The translations under genes were made by a program, and so were the position numbers. Below are positions 10,867 to 23,500 of a stretch of DNA of 64,000 bases, one piece after another (within the stretch, counting starts at the first letter, position 1; each line of letters begins with the position of its first letter). The DNA is from Bipolaris cookei (taxonomy: Eukaryota; Ascomycota; Dothideomycetes; Pleosporales; Pleosporaceae), in contig NRSV01000005.1 of the NCBI GenBank assembly GCA_002286855.1, positions 248,001 to 312,000 on the forward strand, in the 5' to 3' direction. The notes under the pieces are model-generated. The model ran no database searches. It was not told where the DNA came from and worked only from the letters and a program-made list of their open reading frames with translations.

Positions 10867-13800
10867 GATGGTGTAGATCACGGTAGATCGGGTATGAAAG
10901 CGAACGGAACGAGTGTTTAGTGTCGACTCGGGACGGAAAAAGCAATGAATAAACCAATTATATCTCCACCCGACTTCTCATAGCGATGTGTGCGAGTCAC
11001 AGTCGATTAGGTGTCCAGAAATGGCCAGGAGTTTTCGTTCGATTGGGCGACACGACGTGTATTGGAGGGCCGAGGGAGTGATGCGATGTCAGTCTGCGTC
11101 GGGAATCGCAAGGGCAATCGACTGCAAGAAATACAGCATCAGTATGACTGAGTAGAGAGCGCGGCCAATGGGGACGTACTCGAATCTGCGACAAAAAAGC
11201 CGTGAACAAGTGCGAGGGCGAGGTGGAAGTGGATTGTAGGAGAGCAACAGTTTGCTTCGACGAATATGCGGAGAGCGACGGGGTAGCGCTCTCTCAAAGA
11301 GGCGTCGGTGTATGCGAAGGGCAGAGTGAAAGGAGAGGCAGCACAGCCCAGCGGTGTGCAAGTGTCGAAGGAGGGGAGGGGATGGGGGAAGCCGTGCAGG
11401 TGAGGCTGTTCAGGCACACAGCAGCTGAAGCTGGAGAGAGAGACAGGTGAGCCCGAGCCTGGGCTGAGCGAGGGGGAGAAGACCAACCGGCCGCTGCGAA
11501 GGGTCCGTCCACCCTTCACTGTTGTGCAAGGGCCTGATTTGGAGTGGGCCTAGGCATGATGCCAAAGGGCCTGAGCGGCGACGGCACGAGTGAGGACACC
11601 ACCATGCATAGCGGGCCTGTCAGGGGCACCTGGTGAGACAGGCCAATCATGTCCTGCACCTGTCGTTGATGTTCGCCAACGCCCCTGGCCTTGACCAAGT
11701 ATATTTAGCGTTCCTTTTAGCCAAGAGGCATGCCTGCAGCGAAGAAACAGCCCAGTGTCGGAACCTTTCCAGGGCCTCTGCTGGACCTGCAGCGCAGACT
11801 CTGCTCTGTGTAGGTGAGAGGCGAAGAGCGTTGCGGGGTTGCCGGCAAGCAGGCCCTTTTTGGCATACATATCTAGACCGCGTGCTCCCACATAAGCTCG
11901 TAACTCTCTGTGACAACACGCCTCGGCTGTCAGCAGCGGGCGAGAGGGCAAACAGCGAGCTTCACATGGCGGTTGTTTGTGGTGCGCACTCAACCCTCCG
12001 CGCGTTCCCCCCCACCGTAGCACAACGGGACGATGAATAAGGACTCTCTGATCAGTTCCGCTCCTTTGAGCATGTCACGAATCAAACGAGGCCGCTTCCG
12101 TGCTTGCTTCTTCCTTCCGTGGATAAGAAGGGACGGGCACCGTATCTAACGGTCTGTGTCTGGTGGCAGGCAGGTGGGTGGCAGAGCTCGTATGTATGCC
12201 TAAAGATACATGCGGTCGTATATGCATATGCATGGTAGCCCCTATCGATAGTTCGTGTCCAGACGAGGGGTGTTAACATGGCGACTACCTCGCGGACGGC
12301 TGGTCATATCTTTGTGCTGCTTCTCCCGTGTGGCTGTGGGGGTGTTTGCGCACGGCGAGGTGTGGTCCTTGGGCAGCCAAGGCTTCCTATCACACTCCTC
12401 GATCACACCCTGGGGGCACGGGCGCGAAAGTCGTTGGTCATTGTCAAGCGTACATAAGTACACAGGCAAATAGCGCGACGGCAATAGAGAAGCCCAAGAG
12501 GCGCGCGCGTTGCAGTGGGCGGTTTGGTGTTTCCGCAATCTGGTGACAGGTGGAGCAGCACCACGACGGGCTCCCACGCATACTGACGTCTGAAACGGAA
12601 CCCTCGGTTCCCATGCTGATTGGCGTGCCTGATCCGGCCACATGACTCAGCCGCTAGCCATGCGCTGTTACTTACATACGACGCCCGAATGCACTAGCCG
12701 TTCCTCTTTTTGACAAACAACACCATGGTCTCCCATTGACGATGAGATCATGACAGCATTGGGCTACCACAGAAGCGCCCTCGCCGTACCACACCACATT
12801 CTCCTGCTGACGATGACATTGGCTGCACACGCTCCTTTCACCTTCACCGACTAGTCGGTACACTACCCCGCAAGCAGTGTCCTAGCTCCGACTGCGACTT
12901 CTGGGAGCCGCGTGCCGGGCAGCGCTCCCAAAGCTTGCGGTTGGTCCGTCATTAATCCCCTACGCCTTGGAGACGATATTCCTTTGCACTCCTGCACTGT
13001 CGGCTAAACACGTCCCGGGCGACGAGTGACGATGCACCACCAAGCCCTCTTCTGAATGGTGGCAAGAGCTGAGTCAGATTATTGAGTCTCTTCCCACGAT
13101 AATCCATACAATGCAGCAAACACAGCCTTCTACGAGCTTTGGACACGATGGTCGGGTACAATGGTTCGTGTTCTGCTCTCCATGCGCCCAGTCACCCTCA
13201 TTCGAGTAACCGGCTTGTCCCGACCCACGCTTTGTTTTGCATAAACTCACATCCCGCCTTCCTACTTGGCATGTTAATTCCGCTGCCGTAGCCCACAAAA
13301 CTCGATGTGCTCACTCCACTCGACCTCATGCGGTTTGTCGTGCCATTCTATATACTCTGAGGGGCAAACAAGGGGAACCAAATATATCTTTATTGACCAA
13401 CAGTGAGTTGCTCAGCTGAGATATCCGAAACACCGCCATCTCGTCAGCACTTTGCATTGATCGGGCCCGGGTCATCGGGCCTCGCGGAAAACAACTCTTG
13501 GGACATTGACTCCCGTTTGGGAACAAGCAACCTCGGAGCGTTAGTGAAAATGGTGTCAACGGTCGACTCGCCTTTGTTTTATCCCGACAACGTTGGTGTT
13601 ACATACAACAAAAGCAAGAACCGATCATCTCAACAGCCCCCTTCAGATTTCCTGGACTGTTGTACTGGTCTGTCGGAACTCTCCGTGCAGCTCATGCGCA
13701 TCGTTCCGATCACGATTCCACGTCTTCGTTAGTTAAGAAGCAAATATCCTTGTCCTAGATTCAGCACAGATTGACTTTACACTATGTATTGTTGACTGCA

Positions 13801-14832
13801 CCTTCTGGAACTTCTCCATGTTTAATGTTCAGAGTGGATGATTGAAATCGCTTCACTACTTATATCTCCTACATTGTTAGGGAGTACGTACAGGGCAATC
13901 TTCCTCGAACCAATAACATCAACAGTGCAGGCTCTCGAAGCTGAAACGACGCAAGACAGTGCACATACGATTGCGTCAGCCGCTGATGTATCAAAGCAAC
14001 ATGCTAGACACAAGAATTACGTCTGTCAGTCTCCTGAAACTTTCACATCGGACTTTTGAGGGCTTATTTCCTCCAATCATGAAGCCCGCTATGGCGATAG
14101 ACGGAAGATCACCATACACGTCTACTTGTGTCACGACTCCAGCGACGCGTCACGAAGATCAGCCAATCGCGATGACATATTAAACCTTACTTGCAGCGCT
14201 AGCACACTTGCTATTGAACCCAGTGCTTTGGTACAGCTGAAAAGCGTACTGAATGAATACCGAGATACAGGGAAGTGTCATATACGTGGGATGAGCGAGC
14301 TGGCACCTATATCATGTCAATCAAGCACTGAGCACATTACAACTAAAATCCAACAATCAATATGATCCGGGCCTGTATCACACACACACACAAGTACTCA
14401 AGTTCTATTTCCTGAAGACCAAAAAAAGTAACAGGAAAACCATCTCGATATTTCGCAAACACATTGAAGCCAGGCATGACAATCCTAAATCACCATACCA
14501 AGAAGTTGAACCCTCTCTAACCCCATCCCTCTATATCACCATCTCCACCTACTCTTTTCGCCCATCACATCTACAATCCTCCCTCTTATCAAACCCTCAA
14601 AAAACACTTTCCATATTACATCCCACCTCTACCATTCTACCTAAATCAACACCAATCCCCCGCACCGACAGCATATCAACATCCCTCCCCAATCTAAGTA
14701 TTCCCTCATCGCCCGTTTTTCCTCTTTTTTTTTCTTAATTTCTACCCGCTTCGTATTCGTCATCACCCATACATGCGCACACGAGCCCTTCTTCTTAAAC
14801 AAGGTACATGTTCGGGTCGCCCTTTTTTCCAA
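10867..14832. other. 4-kb gene-free region
   Basis: I find no convincing gene on either strand, although frames up to 157 codons occur by chance. The first 700 bp probably carry the promoter and 5' leader of the kelch-type gene, with a possible leader intron (minus strand, GTACGT near 11178 to TTGCAG near 11122). A CA repeat lies near the right end. The segment just left of the transposon (14400-14830) is rich in C/T on the plus strand. Confidence 0.5.
14379..14392. repeat. CA dinucleotide microsatellite
   Basis: Seven uninterrupted CA units. Confidence 0.8.
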
Positions 14833-14834
14833 TG

Positions 14835-14904
14835 ACGTGTTTCACCAGTAAGCAGGCCACCCCAGTAAACGGGCCACTTCCCTACGCTAACCTACCTTCA
14901 TAAT
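14835..14904 (+). repeat. Element A left terminal inverted repeat
   Basis: It matches 18437-18506 in reverse complement. The left copy contains the 16-17 bp unit CCAGTAAGCAGGCCAC twice in tandem (14846-14861 and 14863-14878), whereas the right copy has it once, so one end gained or lost a unit. Confidence 0.8.
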
Positions 14905-14915
14905 AATAACGCGTG

Positions 14916-16521
14916 ATGTCTCAACCACGCAACGTGTTGAAATCCTATACTGAAGCAGATCTACTTATTGCTATCTCTGATATTAATTCTAAGAAGATCT
15001 AGAGTGAACGACGCGCTGCTGCAGCCTATAGCGTCCCATGAACAACAATCCAGCGATGATGCGCTGGACAACGCCCTCGAAGCGATTGGGAGCTACCAGT
15101 AAAGCGCCTAACAAAGCTAGAAGAATGGGCTATTACTCAACATGTAATAGTTGAGGCTGAACGAGGACTACCCTGTGTGAGAGACAACGTGTGAGATATG
15201 GCCAACAGACTGCTCCGAGAGTGTGGCGGAGAGGAGTTTGGCAAGAACTAGGTTGATAGGTTTGTCCAGCGCAATCCTGAGCTGCGTACGCGCCGGAGCC
15301 GTCCATGTGATCGTCAGCGAGCTACCTGCGAAGATCCAGAGCTTATTAAGGACTGGTTCGAGCTAGTTCAGAATACGAAGGCTAAGTATGGTATCGTGGA
15401 CGAAGATATCTACAACTTTGATGAGACTGGCTTCATTATGGACAAGATTTTATCACAGTCAGTTATCATGGGCTCAGACAAACCAGGGAAATCAAAGAAG
15501 ATCCAGCCAGGCAATCTGGAGTGGGTTGCGTTGATACAAGGCGTTGGCGCAACAGGGAAGTGTATCCCAGCCTTTCTCATCTTTGCAGGCAAGGTTCTGA
15601 TATCCACCTGGTTTACGGAGGATCTGCCACGCGATTGGGTTATTCAAGTTAGTCCTAACGGCTGGACGAACAACAATCCAGCGCTTGACTGGCTCCATCA
15701 CTTCGATTCCCATGTGCGCTCTGTGGGGACGCATAGACTGCTCATTATTGACGGCCACGAGAGCCACTGCTCAGTGGATTTCCGAGATCTCTGCGAAGAG
15801 AAGAAGATAATTCTCCTCTGTATGCCTCCCCACTCATCGCACCTCTTACAGCCTCTTGATATTAGCTACTTCTCGCCGTTAAAGCGCGCGTATGGCGACG
15901 CTATCTCGGTCTTGGCACGTAATCGCATCCACCATATCAGCAAAGAAACCTTCCTACCAACGTTCAAAAAGGCCTATTACAAGGCTATTACATGAGAAAA
16001 AATCTGCAGATAGTTTCGAGGTGTTGTAATCACGCCACACAATTATCACATTGTTTTATTACAGCTTAACGTCGTGCTGCGTACGCCGACTCCACCAGCG
16101 CAAGAGAGTAACACCTGGGACCTGAAAATGCCGCGTAACATGCGCGAAATGGAGGCGCAGGCTATGCTTATTCGAAACCGCATGTAAATCCAGCAAGGGT
16201 CTCCTATAAGTTCTCTTAAAGAGCAGATACAGCAGTTGAGTAAGGGAGCCCAGCAGATAGCTCATAATATTGGTGTTGATGCAGGAGGAAATGAGTCGCT
16301 TAAGAGACGCTGTTGAAGCGTCAAAAAAGCGAAAAACTCGCAAGCGGCGCTACGTACAGGCAGAGGGGTCCCAGGCAGTTGGCCAGGTAGCTGATCAGAT
16401 CGCTGAGGCAGAGGGTGACAGCTATAACAATGGTATAATACCTGCGAAGAGGGTGCGCAGTGAACGGCACTGCGGACATTGCAGCCAAATTGGACACAAC
16501 TCTCGCACCTGCCAAGTATAG
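14916..16521 (+). pseudogene. Element A transposase (pogo/Fot1, DDE type), inactivated
   Basis: The frame from ATG 14916 runs to 15995 without any frameshift but with five internal stops (15000, 15039, 15057, 15192, 15249) before the intact 199-codon DDE core. The N-terminus holds a psq/CENP-B-like HTH. The core shows NFDETGF (first catalytic Asp), LLIIDGHESH (second Asp) and the PPHSSHLLQPLD block. After the stop at 15993-15995 and further stops, similarity continues (NVVLRTPTPPAQ). A shift near 16270 leads to a basic, coiled-coil-like tail and a zinc knuckle CGHCSQIGHNSRTC ending at 16521. Several stops look like CGA-to-TGA or TGG-to-TAG transitions. Confidence 0.9.
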
Positions 16522-16576
16522 TTAGAGGATATAGAGAATAGCGACGAGTCTATAGGATAATATTCTATTCTACTTA

Positions 16577-16675
16577 ACGTCTGGGATAGGCGAGCTTGCC
16601 AGACGGGCGAGTTTGCCACGATGCCAAGACCCCACCAAACATGACAACTATTACAGACTACTATAACGCAACCAC
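16577..16675. repeat. Element B left-end (3') terminal inverted repeat
   Basis: It contains a 16-17 bp unit in tandem (aggcgagcttgccagac, then gggcgagtttgccacg at 16588-16620), then the block shared with the opposite end. Paired subterminal units of this kind are plausible transposase-binding sites. Confidence 0.65.
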
Positions 16676-16705
16676 AACAGTAATTAGAAATCTTAGTAGG
16701 CTATT

Positions 16706-18360
16706 CTATTCAGAATCTATCGCCTCTACTTGATTAAATGTGCGAGTATTATTCTCTCCCTCGTCGCAGCGTCTACAGTGCCTTTGCGACGGTTCACCCA
16801 CCTCAGCGTGCGCTCTCTTCTTTACCTTCTTCCCATCACTACGCGCCCCAAACTCCCTTAGAGCTGCTAATCGCTCTCCGTCCTCTACAATTAGAGCTCC
16901 TTCCATCTGCAATCGCTTTCTTTTATGCGATTTTCATCGTGTGGCGGTTTCATTAGCTGCTTCAAGCTCAGCGTTGCGGTTTTGCGACAACACCAGCTTG
17001 TGCGCAATAATCGCAACGCCTTTAGCCAACTTTTCAAGAGCAACCACCATACTTGTTGGCGAGTTTTCTATAAATATATCTAAATCCTCTACTTCACCAA
17101 TATCGATTGCGACTCTAGTTATAGGGTGTTGCTTGGGGTTTGCGATAGCCAGGGCAGATCTTCTATAGCAGGTGGTGTTGGCGTACGCAGTTTAACGTCA
17201 AGCTTCGATATCACCACCTCTGGGTCGCGTGGAATTAAGCCGGCGCCTTGAAACCCTCCTAAGATATTGTACTTTGTAATGTTCTTGCTATAGGCCTGCC
17301 GGAAGGCCGGGAGGAACTCAATCTTCGTCATATGGTTAATCCCATTGCGTATCATCTCTTCGGCTTGGCGCCCATACGCCCTCTTCAAAGGCGAAAAGCA
17401 GCCCACATCAAGTGGCTGTAGTAGATGAGAAGAGTGCGGAGGTATGTATAGAGTGATAGTATTTTCCGCCTTGCAGTATTGCTGGAACTCGAGCGAGTTG
17501 TGGCTTCCGTGACCGTCAAGAATAAGTAGACGATAGCCTCCAATACTACGCTCTTTCGTATGCCTGTCAAAGTGCTCCAAACACTTCAGGCCAAGCTCAT
17601 TCGTCNTCCAGCCGTTCTCAGACACTCCAAGAACCCAATATCAAGGTAGGCTATCCTCCTTAAACCAGGCAGAGAGGTGGTGCTTGCCTTGAAAGATGAT
17701 AACGGGTGGGATCACCCAGTCAGCTGCGCTGACACAAATCAAGCTGGCAACCCACTCCCGGTTGCCCTACTGCATAGGTTTTGGCCTTGAACGACACTCA
17801 GAGGCTGTGACTACTGCTGGCGCGTTGTGCATACCCATCATGAAGCCCGTCTCGTCAAAGTTGTACATGTCGTCCTCCTGGATACCATACTTGGCTTTAG
17901 TATTCTGTACAAGGCGGAACCAGCCTTGCGCCAGCTCAGGATCTTCACAGAGAGCTCTCTTATAGTCTTACTTTTGATTGAACTTTATCTTTAGCTCTGG
18001 GCGATGTTTCATGAATGCTCTAGGCCAGTTTGGGCCAACAGGGTCGCGGTGGTGGGCAGCCAGCAAAGAACCAGCAAGATCTTTGACAGCAGGAAGGCAC
18101 AGCGGAAATACTCGCGCGTCAATGTCGAGAATAAATTCAACAATCGTCTCCTCTTCTGTTACAAGGAGCTTCATTAAGTTGGGCGTGCAATCTTGTCAAG
18201 AGAGCTTTCCTGCGCGTCTTCGTCTTAGTGTACGTTCAGGCACGCTGTAGATTGCTGTAGCACGTGGTAATGAGAGTGTCGCGTCATGTTGAATAGCCTG
18301 TAATACAAGATGTATTTAAGATTCGTTTGAAGGCTTTTGCATATTGTGGTGTTGAGATAT
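16706..18360 (-). pseudogene. Element B transposase (pogo/Fot1, DDE type), inactivated
   Basis: Read on the minus strand, the frame starts at an ATA that replaces the expected ATG. It runs through a psq HTH (YSVPERTLRRRRAGK), a CENP-B-type HTH (EEETIVEFILDIDARVFP), NFDETGF, the NGW segment with the ambiguous base, LLILDGHGSHNS and PPHSSHLLQPLD. It ends in a degraded Cys-rich tail (CRRCDEGENN). At least five in-frame stops interrupt it, among them AATCAAAAG-TAA and CTCTCT-TGA, consistent with CAA/CAG/CGA turning into stops. Relatedness to element A's transposase is clear but distant. Confidence 0.88.
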
Positions 18361-18436
18361 CGCGTGTAATAGTCATGTAATAGTCAAAGTTGATGGGGTC
18401 TTGGGACGTCCGGCCACTCGCTATACATTGACTGTA

Positions 18437-18506
18437 TAGTGTTGCGAAATATTGTTATAAAGGTAGAGTATCGTGAGGAAGTGGCCCGCTTACTGGTGAA
18501 ACAAGT
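18437..18506 (-). repeat. Element A right terminal inverted repeat
   Basis: The displaced 3' end of element A. Its outermost 26 bp match the left end with two differences, and a further 40 bp are recognisably similar (ctaccttyataayaata block). Confidence 0.8.
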
Positions 18507-18508
18507 TA

Positions 18509-19582
18509 GTTATAATTAGTTTTTTGCTGGGTTGTTCATCTAAGTAAGCTTCAGACACGAATATGAGAAGACACAGACTATGGGTGACGGATTCAGCCTT
18601 ATCTTTGACGTGTTTCTTGGGACTACTTAGGTTTGCACACGGCTGGAGACGTGTCGCATGGAAGCGTTTGAGGCGTTGATGTTCTTTTGCCTCATGGGTT
18701 GCCAGTTTAATGTTGATGAGAATCAAAGTGGGTGGATTCTTGGGGTTGGACTTGGGGGATCGTTTTGATTTACGCGATACACGGATGGAGTGCAAGTGCC
18801 CGGCCGAGGACGCTTTGAGGGATACAAGGGATATATATGGAAGAGAGATAATGACATTGGCTATAAAAGATTGCGATGAAACTACGCATCGTTATCAAGA
18901 GGCGTGTGGACTGGAAACCAAGCAACGTAGTATCTGCTTCTTCTAGCAGACCATTCTCACCATCAACAAATAGCATACTCAAGCAACGAATAATCTTGAC
19001 AGTCATGAATCAAAAAACTACAACCTATGCAGCTGACAATGCTCACTCTTCATTCACAGGAATGCGACAGACATCAATATCATCTCAATGCTATACACAA
19101 ATGAATAGCATTTCATGAAAAAATGTGTCTCACCATCAAACCATCTTTATCGTAAAAATCAAAGATAGTCTGCAGGCGAGCAGTGACTCTTGTCACTTGG
19201 CATTATTCTCCGCTAGTCGTATAGCTCACGGCAACCATTAGGTAAGGTCGATGAGTAGATATTCTAGCGTGGATGGGAAAAAATTCTTCACGTGCCTTTG
19301 TCTCACGGTGACGGCTGGAGTAACAAATGTCATTCGTTGCCAAACTCCAAATCCATCGTGGTATCATCTTGAACAGAAATCTTCGACGGGGCCGCATGGC
19401 GGCAAGTCCATTGTTGGAGCTAGTAGCCGGTAAAACGCCCTGCTTTTCCATGCGCACATCGCATGCCCAGACCGTGAACCCATGATATGCATTTCATCCA
19501 CTCGGAGGCGGCAGGACAGCTCATGCCCATGTACCTCGAAGCCGTGGTGTGTCGTCAAATAAAGAAACAAAAAGCGAGACGT
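18509..19582. other. Intergenic region after the transposons
   Basis: 1.07 kb without a supportable gene. The right end must hold the 3' untranslated region of RPL26. Confidence 0.5.
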
Positions 19583-20147
19583 TTAAGCCTCCCTCTGCTT
19601 CTTCTTCTCCTCGCGACCGGCGCTCTTGCGCTCCAGGATAGACTCGCGGTCCTTGTCGAGCTTGAGCTTGGTGATGACGACCTTGGAGGGAGCGATGGGG
19701 ATGGGGACCGACTGGCCATTACTCTTCTCACGGACGACTGTGTCAAAACTTAGTAAGAATGTGTCGACTTGAGGGAATCGAGGAATACGCACTGCCGTTG
19801 ACGTGAATGCAGTACTTGAGGCGGTAGACGGAAGAGACCTTGCCCTCACGTCCTTTGTTGGAACCGCGGACAACGGTGATCTCGTCCTTGGAAAAGTCAG
19901 CACACTACCAAAGTTGGTGAAAATCCAGGTATACTCACATCCTTACGAATGGGAATGCTGCGCACTCCGTGCTTCTCGCGGAGCTCCTTACTCAAAGGCG
20001 CCTGAAGGTTGTTAGAACATGTCCACTGCAATGTTCCAAGTCTCTTCATACGCTCATGATGACCCGACGCACACTACTCGGCGCACTGAAGTGCGCCTTT
20101 CGCGATTTGCGGCGAGAGCTCGCGACCATTGACTGGACCTTGGTCAT
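19583..20147 (-). CDS. RPL26: 60S ribosomal protein L26 (uL24)
   Basis: Four exons, complement(join(19583..19737,19793..19886,19939..20001,20052..20147)), give 135 residues, with introns of 50-55 bp. The N-terminus SRRKSRKAHFSAPSSVRR and the following APLSKELREKHG are diagnostic of eukaryotic L26. The KOW motif reads DDEITVVRGSNKGREGKV, and PSKVVITKLKLDKDRESI follows. The protein sits at the polypeptide exit-tunnel rim of the 60S subunit. The multi-intron structure is typical of fungal ribosomal protein genes. It is transcribed divergently from the C2H2/AT-hook gene. Confidence 0.96.
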
Positions 20148-20548
20148 TTTTGCTGTGGGATGGGCGGGTTGTCGGGTTAGTAGACAAAGTTCGTGTCGCA
20201 CCTCGAAAATTAGGATGGTGAGAATGTGCATAAGCCTGACCAGTTCGCTTCGCTAGCGCCGGCAAAACCATTTTTCCGATACACTGCAGTCACCCCGGTT
20301 CGCGCAAGTCGGCAACGCGTGCGTTGCAGGTAGACCGTCATGGACGCGGCGTTACTTTGCTACGCGTCGCAGTCTATCTGCCAGTCGATTCGGCGCATTT
20401 ATCGTGTGTCAAGACCGGCTTACAGTGTGGAGTAATTGCACATCCGCTACCTTCACTCAAGTGATGCTTGCGACACCTGTCGCCACAAAGGCACCCCGGA
20501 AACCGTAAAGTGGCTAGAGAGTAATCCGAAACTCAGCCAAGGATCGCA
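20148..20548. promoter_or_regulatory. Divergent promoter, RPL26 / C2H2 gene
   Basis: The 401 bp between two divergent starts must drive a highly expressed ribosomal gene on one side. I see no certain factor site. Confidence 0.5.
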
Positions 20549-23500
20549 ATGTCGACGAATGACTATAACCTACACAACTCTTCCTCTCAACAATCTTCCG
20601 CCCAGCAATATGCATCATATCAGACTGCGCCCGCTTCGAATAACATCACCCAATCTGCCCGCCAGTACCAGCAACCACCACCGACGACGCAAGCCCAACA
20701 ATACATGCCCTACCCAACACAGTCATATACAACTCAGAACAGTGGATCTGGAACTGGAGCCACATGGAACAACGGTACACATGGTGCAACTCGCCAGGCA
20801 ACAAATCGGGCTGCCGAGGTTCTGCACAATATGAGTAACCCCTCGTATGCACCCAGCACCACATCTGCGACCACCCAGCCCACCTTCACCACCAATAGTA
20901 CTACATCGTCGCGTTCCGGTCACTATGCCAGTTCTAATACTTCGCCAGTCCTAGCGCAGCAGAGCCATTCTTTTTATGGACAATCGAAAGCGCGCCCACA
21001 GAGCGTCGACAATAATCGCGCTCTATCATCTCTGGTCACAGCATCAAACAGCCATCTGCACGCAACGCAGTCAATGCATAACCGGCAGCACCAGCAGGGC
21101 TCTGCCAGCCCAGACCAGCCTCAATACGCTACCGCGCCAGTCAACAGTGCGCGAACCGCAACCATGATGGCTACAGCAAATCAGCAGTACGGCAGTTACG
21201 GTAGCCAGCAGATTGCTAGCGTCGAGTCCTCGCGCGGCTCACAAAATCACACGCCGTCAAACGTCAATAATTACGACACTGCGCCAATGCCCCCAGCTGC
21301 GCCTTCTGCACTCACTGTCAGCATGGCAGATACACACCACACACAGGGCACTACTACTGTAGATCCGCTGGCAGTGTATGGCCCGTGGCCGGAACATCAG
21401 CGAAAACAGGTAGCAAGGAAGGTGGTTGAGGATGCGGCATGCGCTGAAGAGGAAAGGATTGCAGCGGAGACGCGCAAACTAGAAGAGGAGCGCAGACGAC
21501 AAGAAGAGAGAGAAAGCTTGCGACAACCACAGCCAAAGTCCAATGCGAACCAGAGTCAAAAGGGGCAGCAGCCAAACACAGCCGAGGTGGCTGCTACACC
21601 TCCAGCTGGCAAAGATGGTCCTAGTGACGCCTTGGAAGCTGAGATTCGTGCAATAATGGCGAAAATACGTGAACTCAACAGCAAAGACCCGGGTCTCCTT
21701 GCGCGCATCTGGGAAGAGGAATGTACAGCAAAACCAAAACCACAGATGACACAAAGCAAGCCTACGCCTCCAGTTGCTGCAGCTCAGTCTACAAAGCCTG
21801 CTCATGCTAGCACTCCGCAGCCTGCAAACTCGATGGAGAACATCTTACATAGAGAAGCGGCGAACACAAATGTAGCTAAGCCGACGACTCTCGTGGTCGC
21901 TCCAGCCGAACCGGTCAGGCGAACCCAGACGATGGCCAGTCGACCCGCCGGGAACACCGTCTGGCCAGTAGGGAAGAACGTACATCTAGCAAAAGCAGCC
22001 GCAGCATATCTCAATGCTTACAACACTTTTCGCAAAATTCAACCTTCTCACATAATAAGTCTGCTCAATGGCAACCCTTCTTATATCCAGCTATGTGAGC
22101 AGCTTGAGCGGATGGGTTTTAAACTAAATCGCGCAGCCTTTGCTAAAAGTTTGCTCGCAGCTGTGCCAGACGTAAACTCAAGATCGCGTCAATCTTTGCC
22201 TCAAGCGCCAGCTTTTGTGCAGACACCACATGTCCCACCTACCGTAATGAAGAAGGACATCTCAGCTTCCGTCGCACCTAGCCTACAAGGCACGCCAGCT
22301 TTAGGCCCGCCAGCTTCAGGCCCACCAGCAAGTGTAGAACAGTACACGCCATTTCCAAGTGGCGACTCACCGGCAGGTCCTCCGGCACATACACCTGCAC
22401 CTGCACCTGCACCTGCACCAGTCGTCGAGATGATGCCCATCAAGCCTGAGTTGAGGAAGCCTGCTAATAAAGAAGAGACTGCCCGAAAGCGCAACCTGAG
22501 CAACCTCGTTGATTTAACACAACTTTCAGAAGACAAGGATATGGGTCCGCCACCCAAGAGGTTAGATAAAGGTGGCATGCATATATTCGATACTCAGGGC
22601 ACAACGGGTGGCGACAAGCAACTGTCGACTTCTATCACCAATGGGCCACCGCAGTCTTTTATGCAACAACCGCCACTGGTACCTAACAGCCTTAGATATA
22701 CCACCTACGTTAAGCCACTAGATCGGAACAAGGCACTACGTCGCAATACTTACAATCCTGCAACAATTGCACGCGATGTCTTGATCGCTTGTGGAAGACA
22801 CCCGTCTCAGCGTAATCTAAACCAGCATTTAGACCAGCTAAGAACAAGCTTGCCTCACGTCACAATGGAGTCGGACCTTAGCACTATCAGGTGGGATCTG
22901 ATCGATCCTGGCTACCCACCTCCGGACTACTTCAAGGAGAGAGTCGAAGATCTCACGCAAGATGCAGACGAGGAAGATTCGGGTGATGACGAGAGACCGC
23001 GTCCCCGCTCTTCGTCGAATGCGATTGGTGGTGAGGGTGGGGCTCAAGTAAAAGCTCAAACTTTTCCTGAAGCTATCAATCCATTTGTCAAAGAGAAGCA
23101 ACGCGGTCGATCTCCGCGAAACTCTTTACCCGACACCACTGAGCCTGTGAAACAGCCTGATCCCATGAGTTCAAGTGACCGCCCTGCCTCAGGTGCTAGT
23201 GGCGTAGGCTATTCGGCATTTCGATCTGCTACACAATACAACCCTGATGGTACACCGATTCCTAAGAAGAAAGGTCGCCCTGTTGGGTGGAGAAAGGCTA
23301 TCCATGGATCTGCTGCCACACAGGTTCAAACGAATTCAAAGAAAGACACTGACCTCTTGAATAAGCACCCGCCGCCACAGCCAAGCTCCTTGCGCAATGA
23401 GCGTACAGACAATGCAGCAATTCGTATTGACTCGAGGTCGCCGAGTGTCGTGAACCGTGTCTTTCAGTCGTACAAGTGCAAATGGCTAAATTGCAAAGCA

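Larger units (their letters stand above)
16577..18434 (-). mobile_element. Element B: pogo/Fot1-type transposon nested in element A
   Basis: 1858 bp, flanked by TA at 16575-16576 and 18435-18436. Its ends are inverted relatives: the left end starts ACGTCTGGGATAGGCGAG, and the reverse complement of the right end has a related ATAGCGAG-TGGCC-GGACG block. Both ends then share CAAGACCCCA and an ACTATTACA segment. The element reads leftwards and landed 54 bp after the last recognisable codon of element A, leaving A's right terminal repeat at 18437-18506. One ambiguous base lies at 17606. Confidence 0.82.
14835..18506 (+). mobile_element. Element A: pogo/Fot1-type DNA transposon, split by element B
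   Basis: The outer ends are inverted repeats starting ACGTGTTTCACCAGTAAGC on the left and, in reverse complement, ACTTGTTTCACCAGTAAGC on the right. Similarity continues for about 70 bp. Removing the nested element B (16577-18434 plus one TA) leaves about 1.81 kb, the usual size for Fot1-like elements. The target TA is intact on the right (18507-18508) but reads TG on the left (14833-14834). The element carries one transposase reading rightwards, which is dead. Confidence 0.85.

Noticed and set aside
11550..12023. 157-codon minus-strand and 135-codon plus-strand frames
   Set aside because: The two overlap each other, with Cys/Arg/His-rich random-looking products, no motif and no splice partners.
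14835..18506. Elements A and B as one tail-to-tail inverted dimer sharing outer terminal repeats
   Set aside because: A TA followed by a proper terminal repeat at 16577 and a matching inverted end at 18434 show that B is a complete element inserted in A. Nesting explains all parts.
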